From CAVTGO01 sp963734275 (GTDB lineage Bacteria > Actinomycetota > UBA4738 > HRBIN12): 64,000 bases of DNA. The translations under genes and the position numbers were made by a program. Numbering within the stretch: position 1 is the stretch's first letter; every line of letters begins with the position of its first letter. The stretch spans positions 1 through 64,000 of the forward strand of contig CAVTGO010000006.1 of assembly GCA_963734275.1 (NCBI GenBank). The letters are read 5' to 3'. The notes below the pieces were generated by a model. The model did no database searches and was not told where the DNA came from. It saw only the letters and a program-made list of their open reading frames with translations. Positions 42,621 to 49,880 of this stretch are shown here, piece by piece.

Positions 42621-44366
42621 TCACTTGTACATCGTTTGCGCCTTCGTGCCGGGGGCGTACTCGCGAGGGTCAACCCAGATATTCACTACGGCCGACTTGC
42701 CGGTCTTGTCGATCTGTTGTCTGGCACGTTGGAGAGCAGGCTGGATCTCAGCAGCCTCGCGCACCTCTTCGCCGAAACCACCGAGCATCTCCGCGAAACG
42801 TGAGAATGGCACGTCGCCGAGCTGGTTGCCGACGCTGCCGCGCTCTTCGCCGTACTTCGAGATCTGTCCATATCGGATCTGGTTCATCGCCGAGTTGTTG
42901 CCGATGACCGCCAGGAAGGGGGCGTTGAAGCGATTGGCGGTCTCGATGTCGAAGGCCGTCATTCCGAAGGAACCGTCTCCGTAATAGCAGAGCACTTCCT
43001 TGTGTGGGTGCGCCAGCTTTGCCGCCAGCGCGAATCCGGTCCCAACTCCGAGCGACCCGAGCGCGCCCGGATCCATCCAGCCGCCAGGCTGGCGTGGGCG
43101 AACGGCCTGTGCCGAGATGGTAACGACATCACCACCATCCCCGATATAGATCGTGTCCTCGATCATGAACTCGTTGAGCTCGTAGGCCACACGATATGGG
43201 TGGATCGGTGACGCGTCGGATCTGAGGAGGGGCATGATCCTCTCGAGGGCGAGCGCCTCAGCCTGACGAAGCTGCTCCATCCACTGCTTGCGTGCGAGGC
43301 GCTTGTCCTCATCGATCATCTCGGAGGCCGCCTGGAGTACTGCACCCAGGATCGCACCTGGATCGCCGACGAGACCCAATGAGATGTCACGGTTCTTTCC
43401 GACGGTTCGATAGTCCCGGTCGATCTGGACCAATATCGCGCCGTCGGAGATGCGCTTGCCGTATCCCATGCGGAAGTCGAACGGCGTTCCCACGACCACG
43501 ATCACGTCGGCGTCCTTGAAGGCCATCGAGCGTGTGCGGTCGAAGTGATGCTCGTCTCCGGGAGGGAGCAGACCTCGGCTGGCTCCGTTGAAGTAGCCGG
43601 GGATGTCGAGACCGCGCAGCAGAGCAACCGCTTGCTCATGGCCGCGCGAGATGAAGACCTGTTGCCCGTAGAGGGCAGCGGGCCGCTCGGCGTTGACCAG
43701 GATCTTGGCCAGTTCCACGATGTCGGCCGGGTCGCCCACAGACTTGACGGAGGCTCGATAGGCCCCCGGCTTCGGGATGACGGCCTTGTCGATCGGGATC
43801 TCACGGTCGAGCACGTCGCGGGGGATCTCCAAGAAGGACGGTCCGAAGGCCCCGCTGAAGCACTCGCGTGCTGCCATGGAGACCATGTCGGCGATGCGTT
43901 CGGTCGAGGGAACGGTGGAGGCGAACTTGGTGATCGGCCTCATCAGGTCTACATGCGGAAGATCCTGCAAGGAACCCATCCTGTGCTGAGTGAGCGCTCC
44001 CTGGCCGGCGATATGGAGTACGGGACTCTCCGAACGGAAGGCCGTTGCGATCCCAGTGACGGCGTTCGTACAGCCGGGTCCGGCAGTCGTGACGACGCAG
44101 CCCAGGCGGCCCGTCTGGCGTGCGTAACCATCGGCTGCGTGGGCAGCTACTTGCTCGTGGCGGACGTCCACGATGCGGATGCCTTCGTCGATGCACCCGT
44201 TATAGATGTCGATGATGTGTCCACCGCAGAGCGTGAAGATGGTGTCGACGCCTTCATTCTTCAGCGCCTTAGCCACCAGCCGACCGCCCGAGACGACGTC
44301 ACCGCGCGTGCCGTTCCTTGCGAGCGATCCTTCGGTCGTACTCGAAGTGGCCCGCTCCCGTGACAT
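42621..44366 (-). CDS. Thiamine-diphosphate enzyme, 2-hydroxyacyl-CoA lyase/oxalyl-CoA decarboxylase/acetolactate synthase-like
   Basis: The 581-residue protein has the three POX-type domains: an N-terminal PYR domain with the activating Glu71 in DVRHEQVAAHAADGYARQ, a central domain (ALYGQQVFISRGHEQAVALL, IVVVGTPFDFRMGYGKRI) and a C-terminal PP domain with the metal motif GDGSFGMTAFDIET ending GNNSAMN. It ends EYAPGTKAQTMYK, an ending I recall from actinobacterial 2-hydroxyacyl-CoA lyases; this needs checking. It lies beside Frc as oxalyl-CoA decarboxylase does, but FTLCGGHIIDIYNG differs from the classical Oxc GVVGIP motif. Release of formyl-CoA from a 2-hydroxyacyl- or oxalyl-CoA is the preferred inference. 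Two operators lie 151-186 bases upstream. Confidence 0.8.
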   Translation of the reverse strand: MSRERATSSTTEGSLARNGTRGDVVSGGRLVAKALKNEGVDTIFTLCGGHIIDIYNGCIDEGIRIVDVRHEQVAAHAADGYARQTGRLGCVVTTAGPGCTNAVTGIATAFRSESPVLHIAGQGALTQHRMGSLQDLPHVDLMRPITKFASTVPSTERIADMVSMAARECFSGAFGPSFLEIPRDVLDREIPIDKAVIPKPGAYRASVKSVGDPADIVELAKILVNAERPAALYGQQVFISRGHEQAVALLRGLDIPGYFNGASRGLLPPGDEHHFDRTRSMAFKDADVIVVVGTPFDFRMGYGKRISDGAILVQIDRDYRTVGKNRDISLGLVGDPGAILGAVLQAASEMIDEDKRLARKQWMEQLRQAEALALERIMPLLRSDASPIHPYRVAYELNEFMIEDTIYIGDGGDVVTISAQAVRPRQPGGWMDPGALGSLGVGTGFALAAKLAHPHKEVLCYYGDGSFGMTAFDIETANRFNAPFLAVIGNNSAMNQIRYGQISKYGEERGSVGNQLGDVPFSRFAEMLGGFGEEVREAAEIQPALQRARQQIDKTGKSAVVNIWVDPREYAPGTKAQTMYK

Positions 44367-44516
44367 ACGCTCCCCTCGCCGGTGGGTTCGTGACGACGAT
44401 TGTGTCAGGGCGCCGCCCAGGTCCGTGACCTGCTCGTGCCCTGGAGGTCGGCCGCAACGGAGAGCTGGCTCGCGACCCGATCAGGCCCCCACCGCCGCCG
44501 ACACCACCGGTCCAGA

Positions 44517-44528
44517 ACTGTATACAAA
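44517..44528. promoter_or_regulatory. GntR/FCD-type operator, site 4 (C1 operon promoter)
   Basis: ACTGTATACAAA carries the GTATAC core and is followed by CCCGGGG, like site 2. It is 151 bases upstream of the thiamine-enzyme start, in the 339-bp gap behind the GntR gene. Confidence 0.65.
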
Positions 44529-44540
44529 CCCGGGGTCAGG

Positions 44541-44552
44541 ACTGTATACAAC
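44541..44552. promoter_or_regulatory. GntR/FCD-type operator, site 5 (C1 operon promoter)
   Basis: ACTGTATACAAC lies 24 bp from site 4, centre to centre, forming a tandem pair before the C1 operon. The remainder of 44367-44705 shows no gene and no other clear element. Confidence 0.65.
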
Positions 44553-44705
44553 CTGAGTGCCAAACTGTCCAGAGGTTCCGTTTCAGAGGTCCCCCGAAGC
44601 TCCGAGAACCAAGGGCGGTCACTGCGCCCGCCCCGCCCGCCATCTGCTGATAGCGACGATGTGGGTTGCCGACGAGACCGCTCAGGGAAAGGTTGCTAGG
44701 GCGGT

Positions 44706-45401
44706 CTAGCTCGACGACGTTCCCCGGATCGGGGCAGGTTCACCCGAAACCAGATGCTTCAACAGCATCGCTTGCGTCGTTCGGCTGTGCATCACCATGA
44801 GTTCTCGCGCTCGGTCGGAGTCCCGGCGTCGGAGAGCCTCAAGGATCTTGCGGTGCTCCTTCCAGGATGAGGCCCTGCGAACGGAGGCCACCTCCTCGAA
44901 GTGCCAGCGGACCTTCTTCTCGAGGTCGATGAGCAGCTCGGTGAGGTGGTTGTTGTGAGCGGCGGAAAACAACGCTCCGTGGAAGTCAGAGTTGAGCTTC
45001 GCCAACTCCTTGGGGAACGGCTCCGATGCCGCCATCTCGTCACCCCGTTCAAGGATCTTGGCCAGCCGGGCGAGCTCCTCGTCGGTCGAGCGCTCCGCAG
45101 CGAGTCCGGCAGCGAGCTCTTCGAGAGCCTCCCGCACCTCGAAGGCCTCGCGAGCTTCTTGGACGGAGAAGTACCGCACGTGTGCCCCGGAGTGGGGGTG
45201 GAGCTCCACCCAACCCGCCTGAGCCAACATCTTCACCGCTTCACGAACCGGTGTTCTGGATACACCCAGCTGGGCGGCAAGGGTCTCCTCGATCAGGTGC
45301 GTGCCGGGGGGAAGACTCCGGTCGAGGACCGCCGCCTCCAGCCACTCGAAGATCCACTGGGGCAATGGCCCCCTGTCGTTCCTCGCTCGCTCTTGCGCCA
45401 T
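44706..45401 (-). CDS. GntR-family transcriptional regulator, FCD (FadR/VanR-type) subfamily
   Basis: The 231-residue protein has an N-terminal winged helix (about 10-75; LPPGTHLIEETLAAQLGVSR, then TPVREAVKMLAQAGWVELHP) and an all-helical FCD effector domain (about 85-215; VREALEELAAGLAAERST, LNSDFHGALFSAAHNNHLTE, RRDSDRARELMVMHSRTTQ) with the Asp/His positions that bind a metal and carboxylate ligand in FCD proteins. ATG 45401 is used because AGAGGAA precedes it and the HTH follows; an open extension to 45572 lacks similarity. FCD regulators typically bind TNGTATACNA palindromes, exactly the motif found at five places in this island. An organic-acid intermediate is the likely effector. Confidence 0.9.
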   Translation of the reverse strand: MAQERARNDRGPLPQWIFEWLEAAVLDRSLPPGTHLIEETLAAQLGVSRTPVREAVKMLAQAGWVELHPHSGAHVRYFSVQEAREAFEVREALEELAAGLAAERSTDEELARLAKILERGDEMAASEPFPKELAKLNSDFHGALFSAAHNNHLTELLIDLEKKVRWHFEEVASVRRASSWKEHRKILEALRRRDSDRARELMVMHSRTTQAMLLKHLVSGEPAPIRGTSSS

Positions 45402-45596
45402 GGCCCTCTTCCTCTCTCGCGGGCCGTGGGAGGCCGTTCCAGTCAGATCGCCGCGGCGGTTTGGTTGGAGTCTCGATGTCAGGGGGCTGTCGTTCACACC
45501 CCCCGAGAAGATGCCGCCCCTTCCATGCTCCACCTGATCGCATAATCTAGCCTGCTCCGGACCCGATGGCACCTGATGATGACCACCCGAGCTCCG

Positions 45597-46577
45597 CTAG
45601 ACCTTGAACAGCTCCGCAGCGTTGGCGCCCAGTACCGCTTCCACGTCGCCTTCGTGGTCGAGGGCTTCAGCAACGACACGGCGAGGGTCTGGATCGCGGT
45701 TGGCAAAGGGGTAGTCGGAACCGAGGAGGACGCGCTCGCGCCCCGCCGCCTGAACGAGGAATCGCAGCGCCGCGGCGTCGAACAAGACCGTATCGAAGTA
45801 GAGGCGATCGAAGCCTTCGCGGGGGTCTGTCGTGGCGTCGGGCGCGATCTCGTGGGTCCGTCCCAGGCGTCCGAGGATGTAGGGGATGCTCGCTCCGCCG
45901 TGCGCGACGAGGAGCTTGATCCCCTTCAAGCGCGCGAGGGTTCCCGAGAAGAGCAGCCGTGACACCGCGATGGTGGTATCGACGATCCTGCCAACCGAGT
46001 TGGCCAGTCCGAAGACGAAGTCTTCGTTGATCCTCCGGTCTGCCCTGCGGAACATCGGATGCAGGAACACGGGCATCGAGCATGCGGCCGCCGTCTCCCA
46101 GAACGACACGAGTGCGGGGTCGTCCAACTCCCGCTCGCCGACCGACGTCCCGATCGCAACGCCTGCGAATCCCATGTCACGAGCCGCCTCGACCTCCTTC
46201 GCCGCAAGCTCGCCGTCCTGCAACGGCACCGTGGCCATCGGGATCAGACGAGGTTGATCGCGGTGGAGATCGAGCATCTGCTCATTGAGGAACCGCGCCC
46301 ACGATGCTCCCTCCCCAGCAGGGAGCCCATAGCCCACGAAGTCGAGCCATGGCGCGACCACCGCCGATGTGATCCCCTGGTTGTCGAGCCGGCCGACGGA
46401 CGCGTCGATATCGAGCAGGTCGGCCGGCGGCGGAGGCAGCTGGCCCGTCGGGAAGCCGAATGCATATCCCTCATCGACCTCGTGCACCGAAACGCCGGGA
46501 AACCGCCAACGCCCTCGCCGCCACTCATCAACGACCCCAGGAGGAAGGATGTGCGCGTGAACGTCGACGACCTTCAG
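45597..46577 (-). CDS. ACMSD-like amidohydrolase family 2 (decarboxylase/hydrolase), CTG start
   Basis: The 326-residue metal-dependent TIM-barrel protein begins KVVDVHAHILPPGVVDEW, whose HxH is the first metal pair, and continues FLHPMFRRADRRINEDFVFG, LLVAHGGASIPYILGRLGRT and LLGSDYPFANRDPDPRRV (metal Asp). It belongs with aminocarboxymuconate-semialdehyde decarboxylase and related hydroxybenzoate decarboxylases. No ATG, GTG or TTG precedes the HxH before an in-frame stop; CTG 46577 with GGGAGGAG five bases upstream is the best start. Beginning at the next GTG (46487) would delete the metal motif. It lies directly upstream of the GntR gene and ends the catabolic block. Confidence 0.85.
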   Translation of the reverse strand: MKVVDVHAHILPPGVVDEWRRGRWRFPGVSVHEVDEGYAFGFPTGQLPPPPADLLDIDASVGRLDNQGITSAVVAPWLDFVGYGLPAGEGASWARFLNEQMLDLHRDQPRLIPMATVPLQDGELAAKEVEAARDMGFAGVAIGTSVGERELDDPALVSFWETAAACSMPVFLHPMFRRADRRINEDFVFGLANSVGRIVDTTIAVSRLLFSGTLARLKGIKLLVAHGGASIPYILGRLGRTHEIAPDATTDPREGFDRLYFDTVLFDAAALRFLVQAAGRERVLLGSDYPFANRDPDPRRVVAEALDHEGDVEAVLGANAAELFKV

Positions 46578-46672
46578 CGGTTCTCCTCCCGATGCTGCAG
46601 CTCAGATAGCAGCTCGAAGCATGGCCGCCACCATACTCTAGCGATAGGCATGGAGAACGGGAGGAAGAGTAG

Positions 46673-47530
46673 ATGGCGAAGATCGGATTCCTCGGGCTCG
46701 GGATGATGGGGTCACCGATGGCGTCGCGCCTGCTCGACGCCGGCAACGACGTAACCGTTTGGAACCGGACCGCCGAGAGGGCGCGCCAGCTCGTCGACCA
46801 CGGGGCGTCGCTCGCCGGATCGCCGGCCGAGGCGGCGCTCGGGACCGATTTCGTGATCACGATGCTCGCGAACCCGGCGGCGCTCGAGCAGGTGCTCTTC
46901 GGGGACGGGGGGCTGGCCGCAGCGCTCCACGCGGGACAGACGTTCATCGACATGTCCACCGTGGGGCCCGATGCGGTTGCCGGAGTCGCTCGCAGGCTTC
47001 CCGAGGGCGTCGGGTTCGCAGACGCGCCGGTTCGCGGCAGCGTGCCGGAGGCGACCGAGGGCCGCCTCCTCATCCTCGTCGGCGCCACGGACGCGACGTA
47101 CCCCCGGGTGGCCGAGCTGCTCGAGCCGCTCGGGTCGATCCGCCACGTCGGCGCACCCGGCACCGGCGCCGCGATGAAGCTCGTGGTGAACTCGACGTTG
47201 GGAACGGCGATCGCAGGGGTCGGCGAGGCACTGTCTCTCGGCGAGACGCTGGGCCTCGGGCGCGACCAGCTGCTGGACGTCTTGGAGGAGACGGCGCTGG
47301 GTGCCGCCGTCAGGGCGAAGCGCTCGAGCATCGAGTCCGGCTCGTATCCGGCGAGCTTCAAACTGGAGCTCGCGCGGAAGGACCTGCACCTCGTGACCGA
47401 CGCGGCAGAGCGACGGGGTCGCGAACTGAAGCTCGGAGCCGCCGCGCGCGACTGGTTCGACCGCGCGGATGATGCAGGTGCGGGCGAGCAGGACTATTCG
47501 GCGGTCGTAGCGACGATCCTGAACGGCTGA
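46673..47530 (+). CDS. 3-hydroxyisobutyrate dehydrogenase-family NAD(P)-dependent oxidoreductase
   Basis: The 285-residue protein shows the Rossmann motif IGFLGLGMMGSPMASRLLDA, VTVWNRTAERARQL, the substrate block FIDMSTVGPDAVAGVARRL, DAPVRGSVPEATEGRLLILV and the catalytic Lys in GTGAAMKLVVNSTLG. It belongs to the beta-hydroxyacid dehydrogenase/GLYR1 group; tartronate-semialdehyde or succinate-semialdehyde reduction is as likely as hydroxyisobutyrate oxidation. The GC richness and codon use (GCG, CTC, CGC) are those of the chromosome rather than the island, so I place the island border at about 46.6 kb. GGGAGG precedes the ATG. Confidence 0.88.
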   Translation: MAKIGFLGLGMMGSPMASRLLDAGNDVTVWNRTAERARQLVDHGASLAGSPAEAALGTDFVITMLANPAALEQVLFGDGGLAAALHAGQTFIDMSTVGPDAVAGVARRLPEGVGFADAPVRGSVPEATEGRLLILVGATDATYPRVAELLEPLGSIRHVGAPGTGAAMKLVVNSTLGTAIAGVGEALSLGETLGLGRDQLLDVLEETALGAAVRAKRSSIESGSYPASFKLELARKDLHLVTDAAERRGRELKLGAAARDWFDRADDAGAGEQDYSAVVATILNG

Positions 47531-47572
47531 CCCTCGGAAACAAACGGCGCCGGTCGCGCGCTGGAAGGGTGC

Positions 47573-48014
47573 ATGGAACGAACGACGCGGGAGACGCTCC
47601 TCCGGATCTACGAGGAGACGGCCACGATCGCGGTGGTCGGTGCCTCGACGACGGACGGGAAGCCGGGTCATGACATCCCGCAGTACCTCCAGTCTCAGGG
47701 CTACCGAATCATCCCGGTGAATCCTCGAGGCGGGGAGATCCTCGGGGAACGCTCGTACCGATCCCTGACTGATGTCGACGTGCAGGTCGACGTCGTGGAC
47801 GTGTTCCGTCCGCCGGAGGAGGCCGAAGGCATCGCGCGCGAAGCGATCGCGATCGGCGCCAGGACGCTGTGGTTCCAGCCCCGGGACCCAGACCGACGAG
47901 GCGGTGTCACTCGCCCGGGGAGCCGGCCTCACCGTCGTAGCCCGAAGGTGCATGGGGGTGACACACGGCTGGCTCGGCCTGGGTCCGGGACCTCACGTCT
48001 CCTCGGTCGCCTGA
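47573..48014 (+). CDS. CoA-binding protein (CoA_binding_2), one frame change
   Basis: The first frame reads RIYEETATIAVVGASTTDGK, HDIPQYLQSQGYRIIPVNPR and VDVVDVFRPPEEAEGIAREA, the small YccU/CoA_binding_2 Rossmann protein. After a frame change near 47885 it finishes TQTDEAVSLARGAGLTVVAR, RCMGVTH and stops at 48014. The combined length of about 147 residues is normal for the family, so a single indel error is the simplest reading. These proteins bind CoA or NAD; their cellular role is poorly known. It lies 42 bases after the dehydrogenase gene in the same orientation. Confidence 0.75.
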
Positions 48015-48071
48015 CTCCTCCTTAACGATCCCGATACATCGCTAGCGCTCGAGTTCAGGCGGCGACGACCG

Positions 48072-48695
48072 CTAGGCGACACGAGACGCGTCCGGATCCC
48101 AGAACGTCGTGCGCATGCGGGCACCGTCCCACCCGAAGCTGAAGTGGATGTGATCCGTGTGGGGGTTCAGCAGCGCCCGCGAGTCGGGGTCGCGGCAGCC
48201 GGCCGGTTTGCGGACACAGTAGACGGACCACTCCCCCGACCACGCACCCCAGATCTCGCGGTTCCAGATCACGTACGAGATCCCGAAGCGCCGCGCCAAC
48301 GCGTCCGTGTTGTCGTACCGGTCGGTCGCGAGGAGCCAATCGAGGAGATGCTCCGCGTCCCGGCGCTCGGAACGGTCGCTGGCGTCCCGGCTCCAATCGA
48401 GCGCTCGCCCTTCGTGATGGTCGGACGTAGCCTCCCCGTCGCACGGTCGACCGATCCCGATCCATCGGGTATCGGGATACGTCTCGACCAGGAGCTCGCC
48501 GAAGGCGACGACCCCCGGCTTGTCCTTCGGCCGGCAGCGCTCCGGGGTCGTGTGGCCCGCGTAATCCTCGATCACCGGGCCGAACCGGGGCGTGCGCGGA
48601 TCGGCAGAGACCTGGCCGGCCGCGACCACGCTGGCCAAGGTCGCGACGATCGTGACAAGAGCGAGCGGTGTCGTCAGACGTGAGGAACGGGGCAT
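48072..48695 (-). CDS. Secreted M15-like (ARB_07466/extensin-type) peptidase-fold protein
   Basis: The 207-residue protein has a signal peptide (RLTTPLALVTIVATLASVVA, then AGQVSADP) and a domain with SDHHEGRALDWSRD, whose His and Asp resemble the zinc ligands of M15 D-Ala-D-Ala peptidases, plus the terminal His block HTDHIHFSFGWDG. Such ARB_07466-type domains are common in actinobacterial secreted proteins and may act on peptidoglycan. ATG 48695 is used because GGAG lies five bases upstream; an ATG eight codons earlier lacks a site. The 3' end of this gene recurs as a decayed fragment near 52.4 kb. The 257-base gap upstream (48720-48976) holds no recognisable gene. Confidence 0.8.
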   Translation of the reverse strand: MPRSSRLTTPLALVTIVATLASVVAAGQVSADPRTPRFGPVIEDYAGHTTPERCRPKDKPGVVAFGELLVETYPDTRWIGIGRPCDGEATSDHHEGRALDWSRDASDRSERRDAEHLLDWLLATDRYDNTDALARRFGISYVIWNREIWGAWSGEWSVYCVRKPAGCRDPDSRALLNPHTDHIHFSFGWDGARMRTTFWDPDASRVA

Positions 48696-48976
48696 ACTTA
48701 CTCCATCGGTGCGCCGCACCCGGCATCTTGAACGGCATCCGGCGGTACTCGGCCGCTCCGTTCAGGCCGGCTCGGATCCCAGCGAGCTCCCGAGCCTCTC
48801 CTCGAGGTTCTGTCGTGCCTCGGCGGCATCCGCGGCCTGACCGATCGTGAGCTAAACAGCCTCACTGCAGGCATCCCGCGTCAGCTGACGACTCAGCTCT
48901 CTCCATCGGGAGACCGAATGTGCGCGAGCGGCCGATCGGATCACGTCCGTCGCCTCGGCCCGTATCAGAGGTCGCT

Positions 48977-49471
48977 CTATCGGCCGAGCTCCCCCACCCA
49001 CTCCCGGAGCCGAGGGAGGTGTTCCGCGTAATGCTCGGGACCGGCCTTGCGGATCCACCGGTCGGCCTCGGGCGAGCGGTCCGGGAGCGAGAGCCATTCA
49101 CGGAGCATCTGGTTGCGCGCCGCGATCCCTTGCGCTCGCACATCCGGGAACGCGACATCGCGCATCGCGTCGTAGAAGACCTCGTTCATGGCGTCGATGT
49201 CGATCTCTTCGGGCCGGTACGTGCCGAACCGGATCCGCTCCAGGACGACGCCTGCCTCGGCGAGCCAGCTCCCGATGTGGCCGACGAGATCCTTCGCGGA
49301 CCACCCTTCGGCGAAGTACCCCGGCTCCTCGACATTGGCTTCCGGCAGCGAGTCGACGAGGCCGTGGAGCTCCGTCCAGAGCTGTTGCTCCTCGGCCAGC
49401 AGCTCACGGTCCGGACTCGACTGCGACACGGGGGTCAGTATGACTCGAGACTCTGATCCGACGTCGGTCAC
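48977..49471 (-). CDS. DinB/maleylpyruvate-isomerase-like helical protein
   Basis: The 164-residue four-helix protein of the DinB/YfiT/MDMPI superfamily shows LLAEEQQLWTELHGLVDSLP, the metal-ligand block WSAKDLVGHIGSWLAEAG (His), NEVFYDAMRDVAF and the terminal EHYAEHLPRLREWVG (His). Members include mycothiol- or bacillithiol-dependent transferases and isomerases. GTG 49471 overlaps the stop of the upstream DUF5709 gene by 4 bases (GTGA), so the two are translationally coupled. Substrate unknown. Confidence 0.8.
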   Translation of the reverse strand: MTDVGSESRVILTPVSQSSPDRELLAEEQQLWTELHGLVDSLPEANVEEPGYFAEGWSAKDLVGHIGSWLAEAGVVLERIRFGTYRPEEIDIDAMNEVFYDAMRDVAFPDVRAQGIAARNQMLREWLSLPDRSPEADRWIRKAGPEHYAEHLPRLREWVGELGR

Positions 49472-49818
49472 TCCTCGTCGGCGGGATGAGGATCGTCGTG
49501 GTCCGTGGCGCCGGGCACGCTATCCCGCACGGACATCGCCGTCTCTTCGGGCGAGGCGAACTCATCCCGCTCGATCACGGCGTCTCCGACAAGCTCGTCC
49601 TCGTCGTCGGAAGGCCCCTCGTCGACCACCGAGAGGGCGACGTCGATGTTCGGCCGGTCCGGCCGCTCCTCGGCCAGGCGCTGGTCGAGGGATTCACCCG
49701 CCAACTCCTCCTCGGCGGTCGTCCCGACCGATTCCGCTCCGAAGGCGTGATCGGCCTGCATGATGGCCGCCTCGAGCTCGTCGTCCTCGTTCGCGTCCCG
49801 GGGTTCCTGATCCTCCAT
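49468..49818 (-). CDS. DUF5709-like acidic protein
   Basis: The 116-residue, very acidic protein contains ELAGESLDQRLAEERPD, the signature of the actinobacterial DUF5709 family, and low-complexity Asp/Glu runs at both ends. It has no membrane segment or signal peptide and is probably largely disordered. The function is unknown; members are often stress-induced. ATG 49818 is chosen because GGAGG stands six bases before it, while the ATG two codons earlier directly abuts that site. It is coupled with the DinB-like gene. Confidence 0.75.
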   Translation of the reverse strand: MEDQEPRDANEDDELEAAIMQADHAFGAESVGTTAEEELAGESLDQRLAEERPDRPNIDVALSVVDEGPSDDEDELVGDAVIERDEFASPEETAMSVRDSVPGATDHDDPHPADEE

Positions 49819-49880
49819 GGTCATCCTCCTGCGCCGATCCCGGCCGCCACGAGCATCGTAACGCCCAGTAGTCTGGGTCG

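Noticed and set aside
48720..48976. A small gene between the M15-like and DinB-like genes
   Set aside because: Open frames here have no start with a ribosome site and no family resemblance; treated as intergenic.
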